This document shows positions 13,520-27,100 of a stretch of 64,000 nucleotides of DNA, one piece after another (positions within the stretch are counted from its first letter, which is position 1; each line of letters opens with the position of its first letter). Source of the stretch: Hydractinia symbiolongicarpus (Eukaryota; Cnidaria; Hydrozoa; Anthoathecata; Hydractiniidae); the NCBI RefSeq assembly GCF_029227915.1, contig NC_079878.1, forward strand, positions 7,752,001-7,816,000, written 5' to 3'. The notes beneath the pieces were generated by a model that saw only the letters and a program-made list of their open reading frames with translations, did no database searches and was not told the DNA's origin. The position numbers were made by a program, and so were the translations under genes.

Positions 13520-14402
13520 AAGCATTTTTTACTAGACTGACATTTATGAACATCTTGGTAATCTGTTATTTCTCTCTGGCATTTAAACTTTTTAAACCGA
13601 GGAAAACTTTTTTTTAATAAAGAAGACAGACACAAAGGTGTCAGTGAGATGCTGTAAGTATAACAGGCTTATCGAATTACGCAGAAATCTTAGGTTTAGC
13701 TAACTATTATTTTCTTTTCTTATTTATAAGATGGATATTTAAAATCAATTAAAAAAGTAAGCCTTTTTGGAGAGGATATGCTGCGGTAACATCAAAGAGC
13801 AGTGAATAAAGGCTATGTCTTTTATTGCTGGTATGCTGAACAAACATAACGTAAGCTCATCCTGAGATCTATGAATTGCAATTGCTATTCGAAGTGATAT
13901 GAATGCAAACAAAAAGAGAGATGGAATAGGTTTTTTTGTTCGTTGGTGGTGTACTCTTTATGGTGTATCTTTAGGGTAATTATCACAGATTAATGTTGTG
14001 AGAAAATGTGAAACCTCGCGCTGTTTCCGATTTTTAAACATATTTTTCCTTTATGGTTTTCTAATAGAGGAGTTTATTTTCGAACATATGATTTAATAGT
14101 TGATGTGGTTTATTGTAGAATATTGTAATGCATACCCGTGAATTTACATGTAAATATGTTTTTACATAACTATAGATCATATTAGTTGATTCTTCTCGTA
14201 TAAAGCAATTACATACAAGAAAAGAAAGGGACAGGAAGATCTTTTCGTGTCGATTCAAATGTTCAATGTTATTACAAATGTAAATCAACTTTTATTGAGT
14301 AATTTGTCATTCAAGGTTACATGGTGACGGAGTTGACACATAGCATGGTATAGTATGAAATATATTCTGTATTGACTGCAGCACTCAAGCAATGTAAATG
14401 AG

Positions 14403-14791
14403 ATACTGTAAATGACGGTTTAAGCGTCAGGGCGCTTATTTAAAAATTTTATTTTAACAGGGGCGCTGAGTTGGCAGAGGGGTTTAATTGAGCAAGGGCT
14501 CTTATTAATTTTTTTCAGAAAAGCAAATATTTTTAACTTCATTCTCATAATTTTTATGAATGAGATACAATAGTAATGATATATATTTTATGTGTTTTCG
14601 TGCCGATCCGAAAAGTGCTTCCTTTTTTAAGGGGAGAGGGAGGGGAGCGCTTATTAGAGCAGGGGCGCTTATTTACAAATTTTTTCCTAACCTCGGGGCG
14701 CTTACTTCACAGAGGCGCTTATTCGACAGGGGCACTTATTCGACAGTGGCGGTTATTGAGCACGACCCGCTTAATCTGTCATTTACGGTAT
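14403..14791. mobile_element. Non-autonomous element with ATACYGTAAATGAC ends and GGCGCTTATT repeats
   Basis: The ends are inverted copies: ATACTGTAAATGACGGTTTA on the left, and on the right the complement of ATACCGTAAATGACAGATTA. The interior is GC-richer than the region and contains at least six variants of GGGCGCTTATT, several followed by CGACAGG or AGAGCAGG. Two overlapping frames of 81-82 codons lie in it but consist of repeat sequence. Confidence 0.7.
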
Positions 14792-15126
14792 GCATCAATC
14801 TTCTGTAAAGCCCTTTCATAAAACGTCTCTTTCAAAGTAACGTTTGAATGAACATCTAACAAAGGTAAGTTAAGATTTTCTGATGCAGATATTTCTATAG
14901 ACTTTAATAGCCAATTCTTTGTTCGTGAATAAAAGTAAACAGATCTTTTTATCATTTCACACATTTTAAACTTGTAGCTAATTCTTCCTTTATTTAAGCT
15001 GATGTCTTTATAAACTTGAGAACAGTTAGTCCGCTTGCGATAAAGTTTTTCAAAAAAGAGTTTCAAGTTTACTTCTGTTTTGACCAGTGTTTTTGCATTG
15101 GAAATGAACAGTAACTCGTTAAAGTT
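14779..15126 (-). other. Unassigned open frame of about 115 codons
   Basis: An open frame on the minus strand encodes a Lys- and Asn-rich peptide (for example KLFFEKLYRKRTNCSQVYKD, ending QKIDAYRK) that stops inside the neighbouring repeat end. It begins just after an in-frame TAA. There is no recognised domain, and no supported splice site or partner exon. It could be a fragment of an old gene or retrocopy, or chance. Confidence 0.2.
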
Positions 15127-15449
15127 TTCTTACAGTTTATTAATGCATATATATATTTAATTGTCAAAAGTGATGTAATAAGTATTTTTTTTCGAAGACT
15201 CGCTATCGTCTTGGAAACATATGAGTACCTCACTACGTTAAAAATCTTTTCTTACCAGGCCTATTATTCAGGTTGATAATAAAATCAGATGACTGTCGCT
15301 TAAAACACAGTGTTATTTACTCTTTGAGAATTGCTTCTCATTAGATTGTAATGTGAAATTTTTTCATGCATTCCGTTCTGTTGAAAGTTCTTTTGTTATA
15401 ATCGGTCTTAAACATCTCATAATCCTAATTAAACAGTCCTTTCAATTAA

Positions 15450-15562
15450 CAACCTCGTCCCCAGAGTCTTGTGGCCCCTGAGCCGTTATTACGGAGTGGC
15501 CAACAACCTTTTCGTCGCTATCCATTTCATCAACAAGGAAAAATACCCTGGGAACGAGGTTG
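15450..15562. mobile_element. MITE with 15-bp TIRs and 9-bp target duplication
   Basis: The 113-bp element starts CAACCTCGTCCCCAG and ends CTGGGAACGAGGTTG, near-perfect inverted repeats. It is flanked by identical nonamers TTCAATTAA at 15441-15449 and 15563-15571. It has no coding capacity. The core GTGGCCCCTGAGCCGTTATT recurs in the element at 57761. A 9-bp duplication is typical of Mutator-like elements, so a MULE-derived MITE is a reasonable guess. Confidence 0.88.
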
Positions 15563-16627
15563 TTCAATTAATTCATAAGTCATATTTCGCAATCTATTAG
15601 TACCTCGTTAATTGAGGGCACACTTAGGAAAAAAAGCACAGAGGACCAGCACCCCCCCTTCCTACCTTACAAATATTGTTCTAAAAATAAAAAAAATAAA
15701 TATTAACCTTTCGTTTAATTACTGCAACCAATACATGATTTATACATGGATTTCATCGTTTTTCATTCTTATACTATCTAGAATCTTAGCCATTGCTTAT
15801 TATTTGAAATTATCCATCAAATTCCTATCAGATAATCAGTATAATACGATACCTTTCGTTGATATTTTTGAACACTTGAAACAAAACGAGGAGAATTTAA
15901 GCCTTTTTTTAACCAATTAATAATAAGGAATATGTAAAAACTGAAGGATATGTAGGACAACTTTTATTTGTGCACCAAGAACTTCAAACAGAACGTTGAA
16001 ATGTTCTCACCAAATAAAGTAAATTAAAGACACTATAAATAACAATATTTTCCACTTTTTTTAATTTTTAAAAAGTTGATTAGGAAACACTACATTCTAA
16101 TGATGGATGTTACTCCTTACGTAACGAGGAAGCATACTAGACTTTCTTTTTGATCATGACACTTCGTTGACATTTGTCAACTTCGTGATCACATGGTTTA
16201 CCTTTCACCATGGGAGAGATATTACATTTTCGATTTTTTAAATTTACTATTCATAATAATAAATAAATCTAATAAATAAAAGCCTGGTTAATAAAAAAAT
16301 CAAATGCTATATAGATTTTAGTTAATACCATTGTTGTAGAGTCAGTAGTATTTTGTATTTACTATTCTTTATAAGTTAATAAAATACATTTTAATGATTG
16401 CATCGACATATCTTTAAAGTTCATCAATCGTGAGTTGTTGTAGTTTGGTCCATAGAAATTTTCCTTCTATCAACCTTGAGAAGATAATATATCAGTTGAT
16501 CAATTTAATAAATTTAACAGGACGATAAGGTTAAGTCATAAACATCATTTACATATTTCAACAATCAATATGCTTTTCGTACGATAGCATAATACCTGTG
16601 TAATTGCAATTTTATATCTTTGACAAA

Positions 16628-16659
16628 GTCTCTCACATTATACCTATAATGTGAGAGAC
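16628..16659. repeat. Perfect 15-bp palindrome with 2-base spacer
   Basis: GTCTCTCACATTATA is followed by CC and then its exact reverse complement. The fold is an almost loop-free hairpin. It lies 20 bases before the GCGAAA-rich repeat and may be a recombination scar or element end. Confidence 0.85.
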
Positions 16660-16675
16660 CTATAATTATATAAGG

Positions 16676-17310
16676 TAATTTTTTTCGCGGTTTTTGCGGA
16701 TTTTTGCCAAAAACGCGAAAATATCTTCCCACGAAAAGGTTAAATAACCTTGAACTGCGAAATAAAAAAATTCCCGCGAACTTTTCTTAATTTGACTTGG
16801 ATTTACGCTGAATCCTGGGAAGTTTTAATACAAAACACAACGATGTATGTTTTTATACTAATTAAACATTCTCCTTTTCTTTTGTACGTTGTTTCAAAAT
16901 AAATCTCGAATGTCTTTACTCTTTGACGGTGGTTTCGTTCTTTGGTTCACAGTAAACTCTTTCGACAATTTCTTTTTATCTGTCCAACACCATATGAATT
17001 CTCTATCGTCCCTGGCATATGCTGTCACGAGACAAGGTATTTCCAACCTCCCTTGAAACAAAGGTGATGTAGCTAGAATTTATATAAAACACAAAAAACA
17101 TACTCACCGGAATTTTTTTTTTTTTATTTATTTTTTCCTTTTATTCTTACTTTACATTTATCTGAAAATTCCGAGCAGCGAAAATAAATTCCCGCAAACT
17201 TTCCATATTTGCCTAATCCGCAAAAATTGGTTCAAAAAAAATTCTTTTTTTTCCCGCGAAATTTCCGAAAAATAAATTCAAGGAAATAAGTTCCCGTGAA
17301 TATTAACTTA
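16676..17310. repeat. Repeat rich in CGCGAAA and its complement
   Basis: The first 120 bases and the last 110 bases carry words such as TTTTCGCGGTTTTTGCGG, AAAACGCGAAA, TTCCCGCGAA and TTCCCGTGAA in both orientations, unlike the middle. This suggests one element with related ends enclosing about 350 bases. No protein-coding frame is present. Confidence 0.5.
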
Positions 17311-18151
17311 CAATTTACAAGTAATTAAAAACTCTGTTTTTAAGAAAATGAAATAGCTGTCGTGCAATTTTAGACGCCAATAGACTGTAAAGTGGACAGT
17401 CCTTTCATAATCGTTGTGCAACATTTTTCGACTTTTTGCTATGCAATGCTATGAACTTCAGTGTATCTTTCAGGTTTAATAAACAGGTTAAGAATGTATG
17501 AATGTATATATCTTTATCGTAATATGTGTTTCTCCTTCTTATTAATCCGAGTTTCAGTTACCAAGTTTAGAAAGTCACGAGTTAATTAAAAGAAATTGGA
17601 TAAACTATGCTTTGTCTGTAACGAAACCTTGAGGTCCCAATGACTAATTTAATTTCCTAGTTTTGTTACGATCGTTTTTCATTTTGAGCAGATTCACAAG
17701 ATTGATGGTTGCTTGGATATAATTTTACATATGTTATTTAAACATTGAAGAGATTAATTAAAAAAACGTCTGTTAAATTAGAAAGACGAGATAAGCAAGC
17801 TATTGTTTTCAGAATAGTTATTAAATTCTAAGATACACGACAAAACAGGTTATCAATCTCATAAAGTATTTACAAGAAACACGAATGAAATAGAGTTTTT
17901 GGGTATTACATTGAAGACATACTTCGTAAATTTTCAGAAACATATCTCATATATTCTTTAATATGCTTGCTATAACTTCCCTTTCACGAACTAAAGAAGT
18001 ACACTGTGAATGGTCCAGATGACGGAAACCAATTCAGTAAAAAGTGATTTAAAAATTTCGATATAGATCTGTTTAATTTGGGTACAAAATACTCGTTTAA
18101 TTTTGTATTGGATTAAATTTAATTTTTCTATTTCAGGATTTTAATTAAAAA

Positions 18152-21100
18152 ATGACAGCAGAAAATTTCAGAAATTCGAAAGAAACTGTTTTCATTGAGG
18201 GAGAAGTCAATTTTAAACAGGGATTACGAAATCGGTGGGCCAAAGCCTTTACGTCTGTGTATAGAAATATACTGTGTGTCTATACAGACCAAACAAAAGG
18301 AATTGAATTATTTCGTTTTCAACCTGACACAACATCAGTTTCATCTGGATCTAAAAGCGAAACGGGTTTATTTATGTTAAATGCCCAAAACGAAACGTCA
18401 TTGTATCTTTTTGAAGTGGGCTCGGATTTGTTATTACGCACGTGGTTGCACGCATTAAATTTCGCTGGTTGGAAATCCGCTGTAGTTGGTGTGTCCACGT
18501 CTTATCATTCAAAATCCAGAAGATTTATTCCAGAAGATGAGAAGTACGACAAGTTATGTTTGAATGTTTCATGCAATTTTGAACAAGGGATTACATCACT
18601 AAGGAATCAAACTCTGGAACGGTCATATAGTTTACCGTCTTTAGAAAACATTGGTAACAATGGAGAAAAAAATGCGAATACTCTTGCAGAGAAACAGCAA
18701 AGTTATATGCGAGTAAATCATGACCCAATGATGCAGAGATCTCTTAGGGAAAGCATCGCAGAAAGTGGATACTGCTCGAAAGAAAGTCTAAGTGTAGATT
18801 CAGAGAAATTTTCATTAAAACAAAAAAGCTCATTAAAACAAGATCAGGTAAGCAGTTTGGTGTTTATTAATTTCATTTTTTTATAATTTTGTCTATTGTT
18901 GAAATATTTTTTCTGGTTTTGACACACTTCAATCATGCGTGTTTAATGTTGGAGCAAAATGTAAAGCACTATATAAGCTCTGTTGTTGTGGTCAGGCAGG
19001 ATGAGCTATTAGTCAACGAATTGGGCATAGATAGAAATTGTTATATCTTCGCATCACCTGCACAGAAGCCACCATTTTAAATAAGGTTAATATGATATCA
19101 TTTTTATATTTTTAAAAATGTTGAGGTGGGTGACTGTGACATTTTTTTTTACTTGTAAAACAATGCAACTGAGAAGGCATCGCTGGTTTGCAGGTGTCTA
19201 GTATTAGCGCAGAGTACATTTGTTTTCCTGACAAACAGTTTTGCTAGCTTTCATATTTTTTTAAAAGTTGAACAAGCTGTTGTATTTATGTTTCAGCATG
19301 CTTCACTTTAGCTACACCTACGTTTACAGCATTATAAGGATCATGATTTATAAAATCATGCTCAAATTGAGTATTGTTGCTAATCCAAGAAGTACATATA
19401 AATAACTACGCTAAAGTGAAACAACTTTATTTGATTGAACAACGTTCATGTCAGAGGTGCTGAACATTTCCGCTGGACAATTAGGTAAAGTCTTCACAAC
19501 CGTCAAATATTGTAAAAAACGCAGAAATTCTGTGATAAAACAAAAACGTAGTTTATCTAGCCATTTAAGAGAAAAATAAAATCCTACAGCTGTTTTAAGT
19601 ACACCGTACACGCTTTTTCTTAAAAAGTAGAAATAAGAAAAAAAAGCCTGGGAAAGCTTCCTTGGCTTTTACACTTAATGTCAAATTAGTTTCACAATTC
19701 ATGTAAAATTTATTTATCGACTTTTAAATAAAGAAACTTGTTTATTTTCGCTTGTCTACTTTTACTCGCTTATTCTAACTCACTCGTGTTCACTCGGTTT
19801 TTTTAGCTCGCTTGTGTCTACTCGGTTATTTTAGCTCGCTTGTTTTCTGCTTTTTACTTTATAAACAGCAAAAATCTCAACAATTTAGGCGCAATTTAAG
19901 ACTTACTCATTGGTTAATCAAATTAAAATGGAAAATGCACACACAATGAATGGAAGATGCACATACAATGAGCAATAGTCAGGAAAGAAACGCAATAAGA
20001 AGGTCAATTTTGGCTAAGCAAACAGTGATACGTGCTTCACATTGCAACAAATGTATTATAATATTGGAAAAAGCACCAGTTAGTGGGATGAATTAAACTG
20101 GGAACTCTGACGTCAATCACCGACTTCATTAACCCTACTCGGTCCGGGGTTTTTCGAACATACTATGACCGGGGAGGGGGGCGGAATCTGCTTAAATTAA
20201 TTCAAACTTGGCATATTTATAGTACGTCATAAAAGGAACAAAATGGCAGCAATAAATTTTTGCTTGCGTCAGCACATTTTTTGTGACGTCATCAGAAGTT
20301 TGAAATTTGCTAAAAAAAGCCACTATCTGCTTAAAATTTAATTACTTTTGTTCCAGCTTTTTGCATTCTGTTTAAAGTTTCTGAAAGCTAAAGTTACTTA
20401 ACATACTTTGCGATTTTCACCCGAAAATTTGTTTTTCCGATTTTTGGGTAAAATCTGACAAAATCCGGAAATCGGATTAATCACGTGTCCAAATTATGTG
20501 AAATGATTCTTCTTAATAAAAAAGTTGTGTTGCAAGTTTCAAGTTCTAAAGATGTTCCTAACAGGAGTTATTAAACTTCCCCATTATAAGGATTTCATAG
20601 AGATTTTTGGGATAGTTTTGAGTGATGGCCAATATTAAGGTCTTTGAAAGGTATGGGACCTAAAAAGCTACTTATAAATGCTTGAATAAAATTAAAATAT
20701 CATAATTTGGCTGAAAAACTCAAACGCTGACCCTAATTGAGTTTGCGTAGCTCAAAGAGAGCAATACTCCAGGACTCCCCATGAAAGCCATGGCTCCTCC
20801 TGGAAATAATAGACAGGCTACATCCCTCGATATTTGTGAGGCTAGGTAAATTATGCACATCTATTTATCTACCTAAAGAGATAAAACCGATTTAAATATT
20901 TCCGATTTCAAACTATTACGTTTAATTTATTTTCAGCTTTCTGTATTAGCCATCCAGATTTATTATCTCTTAGTGTTTATAGCAAAGTAGACTTTTCCAT
21001 GGGTCATGCAACTACTCCGTTGTAATAATACGCGATATAGAAGAAACATAACGGATAAAAATACATATGACATGTCACATAATTGACGTTGGTAAAATGA

Positions 21101-24100
21101 TTGATTGTTATATATAAAACAAATAAATTGAAGGCGTTATTTGCATCATGGCCTGGTAAACCACAGCACGTCTCATCTTAAAACTTTGAATGTTCGTTTG
21201 TTTAACAAACTGTTGCAGCTGGCTAATAAAATTAAGCACGCTACAGTGAAGGTATAGTATTTCTGAAAGGTATATCCGTCTTGACAGTTGGATTGTAGTG
21301 GTATGCCTGGGTTACATAGTTGCGTATGTATCTCCTCCTGTTAATATGTGTACCATGACTGTGAATAAGTTTTCGTAGCTTTGTATTCGTTCATTATTTG
21401 TGTGAGAATTCTATGCTTCCCATGATTGTGTATGCACCCCCCCCTCCTCCCCCACCCTTTGTGTTTTGTATCAGGTGAGTCATTGTGCTTGTGATATATG
21501 GTTTAAATAGACTCCATGTTTTTGTATGGCATTCGTAATATCAGTATGTATGGCCATGAACGATTATCTTCGTTACTTTCTTTTGTTTTCCTGAAAAAAG
21601 TTATGAAAAATTATTTAAAGTAAACTTTAGGCTAATAAGATTTAAGCAAGTCCTATAATTTGCTTAGAAAGTGTTAGTAATCTGAATATGGACATTAATT
21701 CGTATCAGATTTAAGTAGATAACACATGCTGCGGAAAAAATGGCCATCTACTTTGATTTTAATAGCTAAAATTTAAAGTAATAAAGAGCGCCTTAAAAAA
21801 CAGCAATAAATGTAATTTATTTTTTACCTCAGCCAGCTTGTTAACGGATTATGTTCGCAAATTTAAATTCTGTGGCTTTCTTTAAAATTTCTATTTTTAG
21901 CATAATGTGTTAATGCGGTAACATTAATATTCTTGATATCGGTATCAACGATATATTTCTTGCTATCGCTAAAAGAAAATATTTTGTTTCACAATTCACA
22001 TTTTGCGCTATTGCGATTGTGCAACTGACATTACGAAGTGACATTAAGAACACATTCCTGTTATAGCTAAGTTGCACACGTAGAAAAAGATGTTTGGCAA
22101 GTGTCTTTGAGACGTATGCAAATTTTCCAAAGTGATTTTGTCGAGTATCTGTGTATATTGATATCTCATACATAATTTAGTCACCACTTTTACGTTGCCA
22201 TTAAAGATGGTGCGGCGTAGAGGTCTTTGAATTTAAGCATTTCACTGCAAGACCTCTGACATTCCAACGTTTCATCTTAATATGACATAATATGAAAGAA
22301 AGTCAACGCAAAAGGAGTTTGTTTGGCAGTGAAAATTTGAAGATTGAAAACGTTAGTAATTCTTGATATAAACATATATATACACTTAATGTAAAACATC
22401 ACACGTTGAAAAAATAAAGGAGAAAACTTCCATGCCAATTGTTAACGCATACAATCATCCCGCAGTTATTAAATATGCAATTACAACAGTTTTATACATT
22501 CTTGTGGCAGCAGTTCATTTCTATAATAACGTCGTTCAATTTCTTAGGATTGATTCTAATGATGACCTAACGCTGCAGAATATGTTAGATATGTTTGATT
22601 ATATTCATAAACCTTTTAATAACATTTAGCGCTGGTACACTTAAAGTATGATGATTGGGTTTAGCTGTTAAGATGTTGTAAAGTTATTAAAAGACATTTT
22701 TAAAAGAGTCGTTAATGATATTTGATCTGTTACCTAAGCCTTATTTCAAACACGAAGAGTCGTATGAAGCAAATGAGTTAAACAGACGCAAAATAAATCT
22801 TTTATCACATTAATTTTGTATTTTCACATATAGCCTATTTAGTTAATGCATTGGAAAGAAGAGATATATTATAAAACAGGTCGAAATTTTACTAAAAATG
22901 AATAAATAAAGAATGAACTCGTGGTTATTTTCACCACATACCCTTACAAGGACAGTTAGTGGACCAAAACAAACTAAGAAACTAAAGGTAATTTTTTTTA
23001 TAACCAAGTGTTGTTTTGTGGTTAGTGATAGCGGCCGTGCTAATTTGAACTTCAAGACATTGTTGTTATTGTTGTTGTCATTGTTATTGTTGTTGTTTTT
23101 GCTGCTGTTTTTTTTACTCTTGTTGTAGTGTACTTGTTACTTTTGTGATTACATTATTGCTTATTAATAAATGCAAAAATATGTTCCACTGTTCCCGAAA
23201 ACCGATAAAAAATATTCATTACAAAAATTGTGGATGCAACTTCAATATTGAATTGTGATTTGTCTTCTCATTATTATTTTGTGTCTATGGGAAAAAAATG
23301 CAACTTTTACTTTAGATAGAAACAGCTTCGTTTACTGTTCGAAGAGTATATTTTCAGCTTTAGAAGTTCATTATCTCCCACTGCTAATTTATTTTGTTTT
23401 ATTATCACCTTGACTTGCCTTGCTCGTTAGTTTAATCATTTATCTACGTCACACTCTGCATCACGTAGGTTTGATTCTGCTACAATGTCTCAGAAAAACA
23501 AAATACAAAATAAATATGGCGCGCATTTTTAAATAGCTTTATAGGTTTAGGAATCACACTGTCATAAGTTTTCCCCTAGTTACTTTAGTGCTTAATAACG
23601 AATTTTTCAAAACTTCTCTATATATAACCTATCGAGTAGACCCGATTTGAGGCCAATGATAAAAATCAAAATTTATAAGTTAGACTTGTCGTCTAGTAAG
23701 ACTTTCCTTTGTACTGCACTTATTATCACCTTGTAAAAATACCAGAGTAGATTTCGATTCCAGAAGGAGTACCTGTGAATTTTGTCATGTCACCTGTTTA
23801 AAAGAGTAGCACGTTGCAAAAAACAGACACATCAGTAGCATAAAACATGCCAATGTCTATTCGAAACTTCTAAGAATGTTAAGTAGTATCTGAAAACGTT
23901 AGTAGTCTGGTGGTTAGAGCGACTCAAAAATTAATTTTAATCCAGGTAATTAGCTACAAAACAATAACCTTAATCCACAACCGATGTCTCTCACGATTTA
24001 ACTTATTTACAGTTTTTAATATCGACTTTCTCTTTTTATTATTTTTTCATTTTATATAAAAACCTTTTTTTATGTTACTAATTTTGTCAGCTCATCAAAG

Positions 24101-27100
24101 TTTTCGTGTTCAAAAATTTATTTCACCAAGATCTCCTAGTGAGACAATAGTCATCATTTTGTATATTGTTAAACAATGACAGAAATTAAAATATTTCAAA
24201 CTAGGAAAAAAAATAAGTTGATTTACTTTAATTCATTTTTAAGAACTGCAATCCTGATCATAGTTTTTTAGAAACTGAGAATTTTTAAGGTATTTATAAA
24301 ATGAAAATCGCCGCCTGACGAATGTTCCCTAGCCAAAAGGCTGCAAAAGTTCTACCAGGAAAATGTGTAGGGTGGATGAGGAATCGTAAAAAAGGGCTAG
24401 CCGCTCATAACAAGTATTCCTTGTGAGTTTTATCTTTGAAATTAAGCATTTATTTCAATAACTGGATTGCAGTTAAGTTAGCAGCATTAGAACAACTTGG
24501 TTCAACCATAATAAATATTAGAAACTGTAGATAAGAAAACAGTCTCAAACCACAATTCGCCATTGTCCATAATGTAGCATGATTTATAGGAATTTTTTTC
24601 TGAGCCCTTCAAATATTACAATAATGGAAATTGTGCATTCTGACATCATAAGATTTCTGGAAGAATTTTAGTTTCGGGGGTCGTCGCAACCTTCTTATTC
24701 ATCACGTTAGCATTTTTTGGAGAAAAAGGATATATAATAATTAATTAGCATTCTAATGAAGAGGGTCTCATAATTTTTTCAAAATTTAAAAAATGACGTT
24801 TTGTGAAATGTCAACAGTGGCAGTTCGTGATCTTTTTTAACTCATTACTTTTTATTATTATGAGATTGTTATTAAACCGCAACACGAAAGATTTTATTCA
24901 ATTTTTTCGCGGTTCGTGGACAAAATTATTTAAAATCAAAATAATTCAAAGAAAGGCAATTTTTCGACATTTTTCTAACACGGCCATTCTGTTGCGCGTC
25001 AACACAACGAAATAATGTCGGGAATTTGGTTTATCTATCTACCTAACTCTCTTAAGATTGATGACGACATTTTCATATAATAGATCTGACATTTTGATCT
25101 GAGAAATAATTTCCATGGATAATGTCATTAACATTCGTTTCACTAAATAAGCTTTTGTACCCTTTTAATGTATGATTTTTCTCAAATAATGCTAGATTTT
25201 TTCTGATGATTTCTTGCTGACATAAAATTTTATAAAGTTTTTCATAAAGCTTTTTCTGTCTGTTGCATTAGAACCAATATTCGTAGCTGTTCTTGCATCC
25301 AAACTTTATGGAAGCTGTTAATGATTCAGGGAACTTTTTGCGTCTTATTCATGTACTAAAATATTTTCCAAACAAGATTAAATTTTCTACAGTCAATACT
25401 TTTCTCAAAATAACGATCCTTTTCTTCCTTATTCAGCAAATCTTTGACTTAAAATTATTGTAAAAAATGTTAAATACACAAGCAACTTAGAAACATATTT
25501 TCAGATTAGTTAAATAAGGCTATTTTTTGACATCATCATTTTTGTAAATTGTCTATTTGGCAGGATTAAAAAATACGAATTTTAAGACTTTAACACATTT
25601 ATAAATTTCCAAATAGTGCCTTATTCATGATTTTCATTAAATTTTATTTGATAAACAAGGAACCAATCAATTTAGGTATTTGTTTACCACATTCACGACT
25701 TCAGCTTCAATTCTAACCGGCTGTAGACAAGTTGCATTAAAATCTGGCGATTACCAAATGACTTCAACTCTATATAGTTATTATCTATTGCTAGTATTCG
25801 AGGTTTCACGTCTTTTGTTAAGTTAATGGCAAAATATTTTTGTGACATTATGAAAAAACTTCTTAATAATCATTAACGCCAAGGCAAAACTTCAGTCACA
25901 CCAATAAACGCCCATGCTCGAAGAACCGCCCAAATTCAGGACAATTAACTAGATATATTCGGAAAGGGTAAATCAAAATTTATTTTTACAACAATAAAGC
26001 ATAGTTATTACTATCGCTTTTATTTATCCATAATATATGGATATTTTACATTTTCTATATTAAAATTCACCAGCGAAATGTTATAAGCATCACTTGTTTT
26101 TCTGTAACTCAGTTTAAGGTAAAGCTTGCGTCTTCTAAAAACATCGCCCCTATGAGATGAACACCATGGCAAATTTCAATGTTTTTCATAAGCATCAAGA
26201 GTTTGCTGTAAAATATTTTTTATGCACTAATGAACGTTTCTATTAAAGTCTAGAAAATTAAAAATGCCATTTCTGAATTTCAAGCTCAGAAGAAGTCATT
26301 TAAGGAATGCACACGCATTAAATTACTACGTCAGTGTGACGTCATTACCTCTCCTTTCTCTAGAATATGAGGAATTTATTACGATAGTCATTTGTAATTA
26401 AAAGTTTCTATAGAAAAATAGAAATTAATAAATTAACTGATAGATTAGCTAGAATGTTAACATTCTGTCTTCTCTTAATACTTCCCATCTAAAGTCACCT
26501 TCAAAAGAAAACTGCTGATGGTAAGCTCATTTATAGTCAAAATCCTGTCAAATTATACACCACTGTCTGTGAGTCAAGTTTAAATTTATCAAGTGGTCAT
26601 GACTAATTTCTCAGTTTAGTCTGACATGGTATGGCATGACTTTGTCATTTACATTTATTGCGAAAGTTTTGTATGATAATAGGAGATTAGGAGGCCACAA
26701 ATTGGTGTAATTTTGCATGAGATATGTTCAAAGAGCTGCTAAATTAATTTTTGAAACATTTGAAATTTTTTGACGATAGCTAAGTAGCATGGTTGTAGAA
26801 AAATTTAGAAAACGTTTTAAAAAAGACACGAGTTTGCCTTCGCAGGTAAGTTGCAGCTTTGGTTAGTTTAGAATGTTTATTGGTTTATACAATATTTGCG
26901 AATTGTACAATGAAGCAGCAATAACCAATATTATGTAAATGGTTTCCGAGTTGTGTTATTATGTTAGATGTCTTCCTAATTTTGTAAAAACAACTACCTA
27001 CAGGAAAATGGATTATGTTATCAGGAAGACTAATAAAAAGCTACTATAAAACTTATTTTGTCGCTTATATTTAAATTATTACTAACCAGACTAATTTTAC

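Larger units (their letters stand above)
3471..18136. other. Gene-poor interval between the Ig and PH genes
   Basis: About 14.7 kb of AT-rich DNA without a convincing coding exon. It holds several short repeats listed separately (9523, 11495, 12804, 14403, 15450, 16628, 16676) and tRNA-like fragments near 5590-5650 and 10660-10790. The 5' untranslated exon(s) and promoter of the PH gene must lie here, since the first coding exon opens after an acceptor at 18136, but I could not place them. Confidence 0.6.

Noticed and set aside
13920-14300. Minus-strand 75-codon frame at 14061-14288
   Set aside because: No domain, no splice context, and AT-driven composition.
14560-14821. Overlapping 81-82 codon frames
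   Set aside because: Both lie in the GGCGCTTATT repeat element; repeat composition explains them.
15612-15920. 102-codon frame on the + strand
   Set aside because: Composition is what AT-rich noncoding DNA gives (Ile, Asn, Phe, Leu); no domain, and no splice or partner exon.
22432-22629. 65-codon frame in PH intron 1
   Set aside because: No recognisable family and no splice link to the PH gene frame; it would interrupt a model that already joins in phase.
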